From: a virus
Length of the DNA stretch: 26,400 bases
Direction: 5' to 3' (one strand)
IMG/VR virus record: IMGVR_UViG_3300027127_000017
Coordinates: 1-26,400 of that record
Of the stretch, positions 13,027 to 21,487 are shown in pieces (position 1 is the stretch's first letter; each line of letters begins with the position of its first letter). Under the pieces are notes generated by a model that saw nothing but the letters and a program-made list of their open reading frames with translations, was not told the DNA's origin and made no database searches. The translations under genes and the position numbers were made by a program.

Positions 13027-14424
13027 TTAACATTGTACTAATGATGAACCTTGAATTAATCCACCTCCACTCATGTCCCAATTGGATTGAGCAAAGACAT
13101 ATAACTGAAGGACGGGTGACGTAAGTGCTGCATCCCAATATAAGTTACAACCAACTGCAAGTGTAGAACATTCAGAATACAAAGTTTTAGGATTTGTTCC
13201 TGCATCCGAACACGCTCCTGCTGCGCTTGAATCACTAACGCCACAACCTGTAAATGTAAATGATGGGGTGCATGGATTACAAGCGCCTGTAACAGTAGCT
13301 ACTGTATTACCATTGGTAACACTAACTTGAACTGAGTAACCTCCGTTAGATACGTAGTATGTTCCGGTAGTTGCTGCAGAAAATATTGCTCCGTCAAACT
13401 GAGTGCAATTGCAGAAGATTGCTTCATCTCCCGTAACAACACCTGTTGCTGCAGGTAAACATGCGTCTTCTGTTGTAGCTCCAAATCCTACTGTATAAGT
13501 ATAAGACCCGGTAGCGCAAGTGCCAAACGCAATGATAACACCATTTGCATCAACTTGAAACCAATCGTTAGCTCCTGCGTCAGCAGTTTTATAGTAACCT
13601 GCAGACAATTTAAACTCACCATTAGGGTCACTGAACACTAAGTCGTACAGGCCAAGCACCCCTGCTGCACCATTTACATGGGCTACATAGTATGATTGAT
13701 TTATTGTTGCCGCACACGCAAGAGCGCTGCTTGCAAACATTGATGTAGACTGAAACTCAGTAAGAGCTGTCGGACAAGAAACACTTATAGCAAATGCTGT
13801 TCCTGAGCATGGGCCAATAAACTGTAAGTCAATAACTGATGGGCTTGCAGTAGTCTTTGGTACCACCATTACACAGTTTCCGGGACCGCCTACTGTTAGG
13901 TCCATTTGTCCTGCAAGAACAGATACTGAAGTTGTGGTTCCCAATGAAGCAAAGATTGTTCCGTTGTATTCAAATTCACTTAACGTATATGGAGAACCTG
14001 CTACTATACCACAATCATTAGACGTTGCACCAATGTATGTTGGTAAACCTGCACTGCCTTGAAGCCATCCATAAGAAGGAGAAGATAGACCATTGTAGCT
14101 AATGCTATTAAACGTAGCCAAAACACCATCAGGAACACCATAAGGGTCAAACGTTATGATTACTGCACCTGTGTCTGTTCCCAAGTCGGTACTCAAATAG
14201 TATATACCCTGACCGCCTGATGCACTAATAATTCCTCCACATGGAGTAGCACATGATGGGCATGAGTTCTGTGGAAGAAGTGCTCCTGATACTTGCTCAC
14301 GAACAATTGTTCCGTCAGAATAAAATCCATCTGCCGCTACAGTTGTCAAGTTTACATCACTGTAAATAACCGTAGCTGAACTAAGCGATGGTGCGTCTAA
14401 ATAATAAGTTCCTTGTGTTGCCAT
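13027..14424 (-). CDS. Cys-rich, Lys-poor probable tail surface / receptor-binding protein
   Basis: The protein has 465 residues with 19 Cys and only 4 Lys. It is rich in Gly, Ser, Thr, Ala and Tyr and predicted all-beta. The N-terminus (residues 5-58) has the pattern YYLD...A-x2-IYSD-x2-LTT-x5-GFYSDG...C-x2-C. A second module begins around SSALACAATINQSYYV and continues through GYYKTADAG and DANGVI. The C-terminus (about 415-465) again shows LYWD-x2-LTSPV and a final Cys. These fit a repeating 'AC...YY...LY-x-D-x2-LT...GxY...V-x2-G-x-V' module that I associate with Bacteroidetes phage and surface proteins. The gene follows the huge tail hub by 11 nt. A cell-surface contact role is inferred from composition, repeats and position. 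Alternatives are a decoration protein or a hub subunit. Confidence 0.6.
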   Translation of the reverse strand: MATQGTYYLDAPSLSSATVIYSDVNLTTVAADGFYSDGTIVREQVSGALLPQNSCPSCATPCGGIISASGGQGIYYLSTDLGTDTGAVIITFDPYGVPDGVLATFNSISYNGLSSPSYGWLQGSAGLPTYIGATSNDCGIVAGSPYTLSEFEYNGTIFASLGTTTSVSVLAGQMDLTVGGPGNCVMVVPKTTASPSVIDLQFIGPCSGTAFAISVSCPTALTEFQSTSMFASSALACAATINQSYYVAHVNGAAGVLGLYDLVFSDPNGEFKLSAGYYKTADAGANDWFQVDANGVIIAFGTCATGSYTYTVGFGATTEDACLPAATGVVTGDEAIFCNCTQFDGAIFSAATTGTYYVSNGGYSVQVSVTNGNTVATVTGACNPCTPSFTFTGCGVSDSSAAGACSDAGTNPKTLYSECSTLAVGCNLYWDAALTSPVLQLYVFAQSNWDMSGGGLIQGSSLVQC

Positions 14425-14435
14425 TTCATTTCTTT

Positions 14436-17400
14436 TTAATTATTACACCCACAGCAAGCATCTAAAATACTAACGTTTGAGTAGCAGAGACTGAATGTTG
14501 GTGGAGGCACATCGCACCCACAGCAAGCATTATTCTCATCAACATCAGAGTAGCATAGCTCAAGAGGTAAAGAGTTTCTATAATCCCATATCAAATATAA
14601 GTATTGTCCGGTGCTTGGTACAGTAAATGCTCCTGAGTAGTAGGTTCCTGAACCTGTAGGCGTAACAGTAGTAGATGCCGCAATCAAATTAGCAATGCCT
14701 TGTGCTGTGTTTGGATATAACACATTGCTTCTTAAGTATCTAAACTTATCGGTAGTAATATCAAAAACGAAGTCATCAAATCCAAACTTATTAGAAATCA
14801 TCTCCATTGTGGCTCCTGCCGGAGGGAATCCTGCAGTACCTGCAGCGCCTGTAACTTGACTGTAAGATGATACCACAGGGCTTTGCGTAGAGCTTCCAAG
14901 TGTAACCAATGTAGACTGAAGCGGTGATACGTAATCTCCGTCTGTATACCTGTATTCATTATGAATGAACTTACCTGCATCAGGATTACTTGATAATGTA
15001 ATACCTAAGATTGTAATCTCTTCAACTGATGCGCAACCTACATTTACAGTTATAACAACATTATTAATTGCTGTTATCACAATATCAACTTGGTTTTCTG
15101 AGTTAGAGTTTTTATCTACAGATAAAGTACCTGATTCACTAACGACACCTGAGCTTACAGGGACTCCATTATACGTTGCCTCTACCTCAAATTCAGCAGT
15201 AGAAGACGGGTCAACAGAATAAGATACAACACTCTCTCCAACCGCATTACCATAGTTTACGCAGTAGCTGATACTATCACCTGCTGCTATGGAGAATGTT
15301 TGACCAACACCACAAGCTAAGCAAGTCTGTGGCTTAGGCAATTCATCTGTATTAATAGATAAAACATACTCATTCATGTATGGGTCAAATCCTCCAATCT
15401 TTTGTGTCCCAAAACTTTGGATAAACTCATCTCTAAACCATGTCCTCATTCCTTGTTCAGATACCACTTTTAATTGGTCCGTACTATATGAGTTACCTAT
15501 TAACTGAAGAACTGCTCCACGCTTTACATCAGTGAAGTATCTAAAGTATCCCCATTGCACATAGCTCTCAGGGTTAAAGCTGATACCATACTTCTCGACA
15601 CGAGCAATCTGTGTGCCTAATACCTCAGGAACTGAAGTGATGGCTCCTCCGGCTGCTGCGTCTGAGAGTAAGTTCTTACCGGCTAATACATAGGAAATCT
15701 TATCTTCTTGTAACACAAGTACGTCAGTCTCACGGCCATCCATTTTGTAGATAGGACCAAATGAAACTTCTAAATACTTGTAGTTAAGCAATCCAAGATT
15801 AAATTCATTTAATTTATTTACGTTAGACTCAAAGTTGTATACACCACTATAAGTCATGTCTGCAAATCTATGTGCCCTTTTATAATCTTGAGCAGATACG
15901 GACGTTACCCTATTACCTAAATTAAATGTCTTGCCAACAATAGAGTCACGAATTTTATAGCTCTCTGCTCCGTTACCAAAACAGAAGCAGTTAAAGAACT
16001 CAGTATCTATAATTGCAGGTTGAGACGCTGTTTGATTCTGTATGTTCCCGGTATGAAATCCATTAACTATTGGAAGTGATAGATTGTTTTCAAAGAATAC
16101 ATCAGGCAAAGCGTCTTGTGGTTCTGTCTCAAATATCAATGTGGTCTCAGCTCTGAATACCTCAATATTTACGATAATAGTAGACCTACGTTTTTCTCTT
16201 GATGCAATACCCCCACAACGCAATGTTCCTGTTACAATCAAAATAAGCTTGTTGCTATTTTTATCTCCTGAAACAATTGGGTATCTGTAAAACCTATAGT
16301 AGTTTATACAAAGGTCAGTAGGTATATCGTTAGGGCTTGATGCTAAAGTGGCAATATATTCGTTTTCTACAGGGCATTGATTATCCCCAACATCTTGTAT
16401 TCCATCATTAAGTATTTGCTCAACATTATCGCCATCCCACCACTCTTTCATATTGTCATAGTTAGCAGAAGACACAAGCGTTTTTTCTAAAGTATAAACT
16501 CTTCTTTCGCATGCACCACCACCACCACCGGGTCCAAGACGTTGAAACTTAAAGCTTAATTTAATACGGCTTCCTGCAGGTACAGAATAATCAACCCACT
16601 GTTGAGATACCGTATCAAACCTATTCATTTTATAATTAAGAATAGGGTACTCCCCTGCATCATCTTGGTCTACCTGTAAAGTTCCCGGAGCTACAATAGA
16701 AAGTTCATTCTGAACAACTGCAAAGCTGTTTGGATTAATCTTCATGTATACACCTGATGGTACAGGTATTTTTACATTAGGGTCAAGTTCACTTGGTATC
16801 TCAATAAATCCTGCTTGCTTTGATTCTTTCTCAAGCACTGTTGCATACACGCAACTATTAGTTGCACCACTTGTATCAGCTTTTACAATAAGCCTATCAC
16901 CTTGTTCTACCTTTCGAGCATTCTCACCCTCAAGTAAGAAGTAAGCGTTATTGCTTAGTGGGTCATCAAAAAATATACTACTATAAATAGTTTCGTAATT
17001 CTCTTCATCAGGCTTGATAACAAACTTATATCGTGTTGCCCAAAATGGAACTTTCTGAGTTGTTGGTATGGTTACCTGAATACTATTTTTGGTATCAGAA
17101 GCTGAACACGGAACTTGCACTGTATTATTAGGGCTGACAAGAGCAGTCGTTGAACGGCCAAAGTCATCCATGTATACAATACCAATCTCGTAACCACGGT
17201 TACTATGCAAGCTACGTGGAGAATCAATCTTTTGATAGTTAGCCTCAGCAAATGTTATTTCGTAATACTCGTAAACATTAAATGTAGGAGTAGTCGTATT
17301 GTTTACATACCTCATAACAGGAAACTGAAAACCAATTGATTGGCTTGCAGGAGATGTTATGATACCAATAGGTTGGCCGGCTGCGCTAATACCACTTTGA

Positions 17401-18920
17401 AACTTTATAAGCGCATCCAAGTTATTAGGAAGTGCGCAGTTAAATTGGTCTGTAAATGTTGTACCGTTACAAGCATTTGAAACAGGTTGAATATTTGCTA
17501 CCGTACCAACTATACTTTGAAACTCTACACTTGTTGCCATTTGATACACTGATGTATAGCTTGTTGGCAACACAAACGAAAACGTAAGGTTTATATTTTC
17601 AGAAAGCTCAGTAGGCGGTGGTGTATCTCCTCCAAATTGAGAATGATTAAGTCTTATCTCTGCTGTAATTGAAGCTCCTTCTACAAGGTCTATTCCGGTA
17701 AGGTCAATATTTAAAACAGAATCAGCTATTGTTTGAGCCCCACCAAAATTGTATGTTCCGGTAGAAGTACTATCAGGAACAGATGTAGAATCAACTAATT
17801 CTGAAACTAAGTTAGTTGTATATTCAAGCTTAATAGGATTACCATTTTCATCAAGCATGTTATATCCTTCTACATAATTGCCATACATAAGGCGATTCCC
17901 CATGATGGTTTGTGCTTGAGCCAATAATGGTACGTTGTCGTATAATCTTAATAGCTCAGACTCGGGAAGAACAGTAAATATTTTACTATTATTGAAAGTA
18001 TAAGTATAGTCTGTATTATCAGCGAGACCAAGTTCGGCCTTACTTAGCTTTTCAATAACTTTAATTACATTGCTTTGAGCCTCCTTAAACAACAAATCAA
18101 TACCAACTACAAGAGCACCACCTGTATTGTAAGTTACAATTGCAGTATTATTGATGTTAACCATTCCCTCATTAAGAAAGCTATTGATGCTAAACTCAAA
18201 TGGGTTTGGTCTAAACGCAGGAGCACTCCATTGTGATGTTGCGCTATACTCTCCATCCTGATACCTATAACGATATGCAAAACATATAAAGCGAGTCTGC
18301 AAGAAATTTTCTTGTTGACCGGTAGTAATAGTCTGAACACCGGGAGCAGCTACAGGTGGTTTCTTTATAACAAGAATAGACTCAGCGCTGAATTGGTCTA
18401 TATTACTAATTGGGTCAGGATAGTTTTTCTGTACGTTAAAAAACCTCGGGGGGTTGAGGTTGTCTGTAAAAAATATTAGGTTGTCAATAAGGTCAACACC
18501 TGTAATTAAATATTGGTCATTAAAGTTCAGTGTAGTATTTAGTCCACCACCGTCATCAATACTTACGATATGATAAGTCAATATGTTCGTGAATACATTA
18601 AAGGAAACAATCATGTCAAGCTTCCCTGTAGCTCCTACGGGAAAATTTGAATCGTGCACAAACCAATAAACGGTTTCGTTTGCGCTATCGTCAATCGCTC
18701 CAATACATTTTGCACTTGAACTAAGTGGAGTTCCATCAATATACTTAAGGGTAGTAAGCTGAATATTCCCTTTGGTATTCTCTACAGTACCAATCTCGGA
18801 CTGCTCAGTGGAACCCATGCGGATATTAAGGGCATCAATGTACTCTCCATTAGGAATAAGTCGCTCGTCTACGACCTTATTCATTCTACCTGCTATGAAG
18901 TTCCTCGTGATGTTTGCCAT
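14436..18920 (-). CDS. Large tail hub / stabilisation-like protein (1494 aa)
   Basis: The N-terminus MANITRNFIAGRMNKVVDER, followed by LIPNGEYIDALNIRMGSTEQ, is a conserved opening of very large structural proteins in uncultured and crAss-like phages that are usually annotated as P22 gp10-like tail stabilisation or 'muzzle' proteins. The protein is long and beta-rich. It contains VYMDDFGRSTTALVSPNN, a run of five GGT glycines (LGPGGGGGACERR), and later the conserved-looking stretch DKISYVLAGKNLL through FRDEFIQSFGTQKIGGFDPY. Its last 40 residues hold two copies of a 23-residue Cys-rich repeat ending ACCGC. It lies directly after the second connector gene (1 nt gap). The likely role is the central tail hub that closes the neck. 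This rests on gene order and the N-terminal signature; no enzymatic motif is visible. Confidence 0.7.
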   Translation of the reverse strand: MANITRNFIAGRMNKVVDERLIPNGEYIDALNIRMGSTEQSEIGTVENTKGNIQLTTLKYIDGTPLSSSAKCIGAIDDSANETVYWFVHDSNFPVGATGKLDMIVSFNVFTNILTYHIVSIDDGGGLNTTLNFNDQYLITGVDLIDNLIFFTDNLNPPRFFNVQKNYPDPISNIDQFSAESILVIKKPPVAAPGVQTITTGQQENFLQTRFICFAYRYRYQDGEYSATSQWSAPAFRPNPFEFSINSFLNEGMVNINNTAIVTYNTGGALVVGIDLLFKEAQSNVIKVIEKLSKAELGLADNTDYTYTFNNSKIFTVLPESELLRLYDNVPLLAQAQTIMGNRLMYGNYVEGYNMLDENGNPIKLEYTTNLVSELVDSTSVPDSTSTGTYNFGGAQTIADSVLNIDLTGIDLVEGASITAEIRLNHSQFGGDTPPPTELSENINLTFSFVLPTSYTSVYQMATSVEFQSIVGTVANIQPVSNACNGTTFTDQFNCALPNNLDALIKFQSGISAAGQPIGIITSPASQSIGFQFPVMRYVNNTTTPTFNVYEYYEITFAEANYQKIDSPRSLHSNRGYEIGIVYMDDFGRSTTALVSPNNTVQVPCSASDTKNSIQVTIPTTQKVPFWATRYKFVIKPDEENYETIYSSIFFDDPLSNNAYFLLEGENARKVEQGDRLIVKADTSGATNSCVYATVLEKESKQAGFIEIPSELDPNVKIPVPSGVYMKINPNSFAVVQNELSIVAPGTLQVDQDDAGEYPILNYKMNRFDTVSQQWVDYSVPAGSRIKLSFKFQRLGPGGGGGACERRVYTLEKTLVSSANYDNMKEWWDGDNVEQILNDGIQDVGDNQCPVENEYIATLASSPNDIPTDLCINYYRFYRYPIVSGDKNSNKLILIVTGTLRCGGIASREKRRSTIIVNIEVFRAETTLIFETEPQDALPDVFFENNLSLPIVNGFHTGNIQNQTASQPAIIDTEFFNCFCFGNGAESYKIRDSIVGKTFNLGNRVTSVSAQDYKRAHRFADMTYSGVYNFESNVNKLNEFNLGLLNYKYLEVSFGPIYKMDGRETDVLVLQEDKISYVLAGKNLLSDAAAGGAITSVPEVLGTQIARVEKYGISFNPESYVQWGYFRYFTDVKRGAVLQLIGNSYSTDQLKVVSEQGMRTWFRDEFIQSFGTQKIGGFDPYMNEYVLSINTDELPKPQTCLACGVGQTFSIAAGDSISYCVNYGNAVGESVVSYSVDPSSTAEFEVEATYNGVPVSSGVVSESGTLSVDKNSNSENQVDIVITAINNVVITVNVGCASVEEITILGITLSSNPDAGKFIHNEYRYTDGDYVSPLQSTLVTLGSSTQSPVVSSYSQVTGAAGTAGFPPAGATMEMISNKFGFDDFVFDITTDKFRYLRSNVLYPNTAQGIANLIAASTTVTPTGSGTYYSGAFTVPSTGQYLYLIWDYRNSLPLELCYSDVDENNACCGCDVPPPTFSLCYSNVSILDACCGCNN
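14439..14558 (-). repeat. Two 23-residue Cys-rich repeats at the end of the tail hub protein
   Basis: Residues 1455-1470 (LCYSDV...NACCGCD) and 1478-1493 (LCYSNV...DACCGCN) are tandem copies with a 23-residue period. On DNA the identical 15-mer CACCCACAGCAAGCA occurs at 14446-14460 and 14515-14529, 69 bp apart, so the duplication is recent or conserved at the nucleotide level. Confidence 0.85.
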
Positions 18921-18921
18921 A

Positions 18922-19845
18922 TTATTTTAACCACTTGTCCATACCACGCAGATTCATAAGAAGTCTACCCGGATGAATGTTACTCATTCTAATTTTTGCG
19001 TTCCTAAGTAAAGCCGATTTTTCTTTACGAGCACGAGCTACAATATACTCTTGTACACCAAGCTTTGCATTCAATATCTCATACTGAATATATGCGTAAA
19101 TGTATTTCTCGAATAGCTTATTAACACTGACCTTGCTGTCATCACCATTCTCCATACCATCAGATATGTATTCGAGAATAACAGATTGACCATACATATC
19201 AGAGTTAAAGTTTATCACTCCCATTCTTTGGTCAATAGCAAATGTTGGATTGAAGTTAGCAGTCTCTGTGTTTAAACCATATCTTTCACCAAGGCTATAG
19301 TCAAAATACCAAAGGCCATTCACACACCATCCTTCTTGTCCGTTGTATCTACTTTGTGGGTTGAGGTATATACTCTTCTTGGTGCCTTCCAAACGCTGTA
19401 AGTCGATTTCTGAAAACTCAGGTGAGAGGGCGTTACCGTCTTGGTCGAATAATATCTTTCCTGTTTGGTCTTGTAGGTACGCAAGCGAAGAAAGTATTTG
19501 AATATTTTCAGTAAGCGGTCTAAGATAGCCATCTTTATAAAGATTTACTCTTACCCAATTTACGTAATCAGAAGGAAGTATGTACCTGAGAGTATCATCA
19601 ACTGTAAGTTCTAATACTTTTATGCTCTTAAAAGCATCATAATTCAATTCCTGAACAGCACGCTTTGCATGGAATAATATCTTAAATCTCTCTTCATTGT
19701 TTACAAGAGAATGATTGCCTGCATACATCAACAAAAAGTTGTTGACAATATCATACAAGCTAACGTATTGGTATGAACCCCAATTCTCGTCAATTGGCTG
19801 ATTGCCGTTGTTTTCGTAATATTTGTATTGACTGATGTATGCCAT
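18922..19845 (-). CDS. Head-tail connector / ring-type structural protein (307 aa)
   Basis: The protein opens with MAYISQYKYYENNGNQPIDE, then WGSYQYVSLYDIVNNFLLMY. This signature recurs, to my recollection, in neck proteins of uncultured Bacteroidetes and marine phages. An HAKRAVQELNYDAFKSIKVLEL helix-strand region and ILPSDYVNWVRVNLY follow, consistent with an alpha/beta adaptor. The C-terminus is helical and basic (ARARKEKSALLRNAKIRMSN), which fits contact with DNA or with acidic portal surfaces. It is placed between the other connector gene (2 nt away) and the large hub gene, and no membrane segment is present. I infer a dodecameric or hexameric neck ring, analogous to tail tubular or adaptor proteins of podoviruses. 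The exact ring cannot be assigned. Confidence 0.6.
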   Translation of the reverse strand: MAYISQYKYYENNGNQPIDENWGSYQYVSLYDIVNNFLLMYAGNHSLVNNEERFKILFHAKRAVQELNYDAFKSIKVLELTVDDTLRYILPSDYVNWVRVNLYKDGYLRPLTENIQILSSLAYLQDQTGKILFDQDGNALSPEFSEIDLQRLEGTKKSIYLNPQSRYNGQEGWCVNGLWYFDYSLGERYGLNTETANFNPTFAIDQRMGVINFNSDMYGQSVILEYISDGMENGDDSKVSVNKLFEKYIYAYIQYEILNAKLGVQEYIVARARKEKSALLRNAKIRMSNIHPGRLLMNLRGMDKWLK

Positions 19846-19847
19846 GA

Positions 19848-20588
19848 TTATACAGATTGTTTTTGTTCTTCAGCACCACCAAATTGAACAGCAGCTATTT
19901 CACGAATAGACATTCCTGCGTATTGAAGTATCTTGCTAACAATTTTATACTCATCTTCAAATGGAACTTCAAAGTCTTGGTAGTCAGCTTGAGATTGGTC
20001 AAACACGGGCTCACCATTTGTAAGCGTAATATACGTCCACTTGGGGTCTTTGGGGTATCTAAAATAATTTGAATCAACTTCGTTTGGAAGATTGATTGTT
20101 GATGGATATACTGTAAGTATACTGCCTTCCTGCGTGTATGCAGGATACTGTTCTGTCGGAGCAGTAAGATTAGACGTATTGAGCATCGTAATCTTTGTAT
20201 GAGTAATCTTCTCTGCTTCTCCTTTAAATACTCTTGGGTTTACAGAAGCATCATAGCAGAGAATTTTATTTATCATAAAATAGTCTGAGCCTGTTGTCGT
20301 AAGAGATGGGAGATAAAATCTATTTGTTGCAGGTGCAACCTGAGTAAGCGTTGCTGTTGTTGCAAACAATTCCATAGCCTCTTCAATAGGCTTTCTTAAA
20401 TCAGCATAAGAAGTACCCGACTGACGAGCATTCTCCATGTTTATCGTCTTGTTATACTCAGAAAAATACTCTTCAAAAACCTCAAGCTGAGCCTGCTTAG
20501 AATACAGGTTGAAGTCTGACGGAGATATATATCCGTAGTTATTTTTATTGAGTATAGACAACACCGTATTTCTGACGGAATTTATCAT
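19848..20588 (-). CDS. Head-tail adaptor-type structural protein (246 aa)
   Basis: This is the first gene after the clean terminator at 20613-20640 and a promoter-like element. The N-terminal helices (SVRNTVLSILNKNNYGYISP, then DFNLYSKQAQLEVFEEYFSE) resemble the helical start of podoviral adaptor or tail tubular A-like proteins, in which a 'dFN-x-Y-x-KQAQ' pattern precedes the long helices. The middle is beta-rich (RFYLPSL...DYFMINKILCY), and a C-terminal helix carries EDEYKIVSKILQYAGMSIRE before a Gln-rich end. Length and location between capsid genes and the hub fit a neck adaptor. The assignment is by position and composition and remains moderately uncertain. Confidence 0.6.
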   Translation of the reverse strand: MINSVRNTVLSILNKNNYGYISPSDFNLYSKQAQLEVFEEYFSEYNKTINMENARQSGTSYADLRKPIEEAMELFATTATLTQVAPATNRFYLPSLTTTGSDYFMINKILCYDASVNPRVFKGEAEKITHTKITMLNTSNLTAPTEQYPAYTQEGSILTVYPSTINLPNEVDSNYFRYPKDPKWTYITLTNGEPVFDQSQADYQDFEVPFEDEYKIVSKILQYAGMSIREIAAVQFGGAEEQKQSV

Positions 20589-20598
20589 TATAGTCTTT

Positions 20599-20617
20599 TT
20601 ACAAATATAAACAAAAA
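20599..20617 (-). promoter_or_regulatory. Promoter-like element before the tail block
   Basis: On the minus strand this reads TTTTTGTTTATATTTGTAA, which contains TATATTTG, a match to the Bacteroidetes -7 consensus TAnnTTTG. It lies just after the terminator U-tract and about 11 nt before the adaptor ATG. It matches 17 of 19 bases of the element before the scaffold gene (24051-24069). No -33 TTG is found at the usual spacing. Confidence 0.4.
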
Positions 20618-20640
20618 AAGAGGGTATAGAAATACCCTCT
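20613..20640 (-). terminator. Rho-independent terminator after the unknown capsid-adjacent gene
   Basis: A perfect 9-bp stem (20619-20627 AGAGGGTAT with 20632-20640 ATACCCTCT) has a 4-nt loop. On the minus strand it is followed directly by a run of seven T residues (complement of 20613-20619, the last A pairing in the stem). It lies 32 nt beyond the stop at 20672 and before the tail block, so it should reduce transcription from capsid genes into tail genes. Confidence 0.85.
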
Positions 20641-20671
20641 CTAACCTAAACACTATGAAAGTTGCTAATTA

Positions 20672-21415
20672 TTACAAGTTACTCTCAAGCATCTTCAAAG
20701 CATCTATTCCCTCGTCTGACCTTAGGAACTCTGCTACGGTAAAATAAGGGTCTTGACCATAAGGAACTGTCACCATTTTCTTCTTATTTGAGCCGGTATT
20801 AAACCAAACTTCTTTCTGTCCGTTCCTAAAAGCCAACAATTTATTCTCAAAGAACACATGGACATTTGCCTGAAGCTTCAGCATTGGGTCCTCAAGTACA
20901 TTAAGGAACCCTTTGGGGTCTTTCTTAGCAAATACCAATACGTCTCTTTTTAATTCTGCGGTTGTAAACCTACTTGGGTCTTTCCCAAACAACACCCTTG
21001 ATACTGTCTCGAGCTGCTCTACTGTGAGCTGACGAGCCTGAATCAAGGCATCCACCTCGGCACTCAAATTCTCTACCTCTTTTGCAGCATCTTTCTCATT
21101 GTCTACCTCAACAAATGTCCTACCATTTAGAGGGTGGTAGTACAAGAACTCCTGTAGTACAGGATTGGTTTTAGGTACACTCAAGAATCCATTTTCAAAG
21201 ATAACAGGCTCTACAATTGCATTGCCATCTTGCTCGTCCTCAAATGCAGTCTTTTGATTTATTGCATATCTGAGTGGTCTGTTCACATTGTTCTGCTCAT
21301 CAAACCAAAGCAGTGGGTATCTTCTTGTGTTTCTTGAAGGTAAAGTGTAAGAGAGGGGGGCTACTTCCCCTTTAAGCTTATATATCCTGTCAGCAGGAGT
21401 AAGTTTCTGTTTCAT
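20672..21415 (-). CDS. Conserved capsid-adjacent phage protein of unknown function (247 aa)
   Basis: The protein is soluble with an alpha/beta N-terminal half. It starts MKQKLTPADRIYKLKGEVAP, then carries NTRRYPLLWFDEQNNVNRPL and the segment YYHPLNGRTFVEVDN. A charged helix (residues about 108-135) follows, then FGKDPSRFTTAELKRDVL, which resembles a short helical SAP/LEM-like hairpin, and a Lys-rich segment GSNKKKMVTV. It has no signal peptide or membrane segment. The gene stands alone between two terminators, one after the major capsid gene (21439-21478) and one after itself (20613-20640). This suggests its level is set separately from both blocks. It could be a capsid accessory or DNA/RNA-binding protein; I do not recognise a function. 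Confidence 0.6.
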   Translation of the reverse strand: MKQKLTPADRIYKLKGEVAPLSYTLPSRNTRRYPLLWFDEQNNVNRPLRYAINQKTAFEDEQDGNAIVEPVIFENGFLSVPKTNPVLQEFLYYHPLNGRTFVEVDNEKDAAKEVENLSAEVDALIQARQLTVEQLETVSRVLFGKDPSRFTTAELKRDVLVFAKKDPKGFLNVLEDPMLKLQANVHVFFENKLLAFRNGQKEVWFNTGSNKKKMVTVPYGQDPYFTVAEFLRSDEGIDALKMLESNL

Positions 21416-21438
21416 TAGATTTTAATTTGATTAGATTT

Positions 21439-21478
21439 AAAAAGAAGGGGGAGTGTCTTTAAAGACACCCCACCCTTT
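21439..21478 (-). terminator. Terminator-like hairpin after the major capsid gene
   Basis: On the minus strand the region reads GGGTGGGGTGTCT-TTAA-AGACACTCCCCC, a GC-rich stem with one mismatch and G-U pairs around the palindrome GTGTCTTTAAAGACAC (21453-21468). It is followed by TTCTTTTT. It lies 10 nt after the capsid stop. This is a common place for a partial terminator that lets the capsid message accumulate. Confidence 0.75.
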
Positions 21479-21487
21479 ATTGATTGC

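Noticed and set aside
14424-14445. Programmed frameshift joining the tail hub and the Cys-rich protein
   Set aside because: The downstream frame has its own stop four bases before the hub stop, and no X-XXY-YYZ slippery heptamer lies in the tiny overlap. Coupled re-initiation is simpler.
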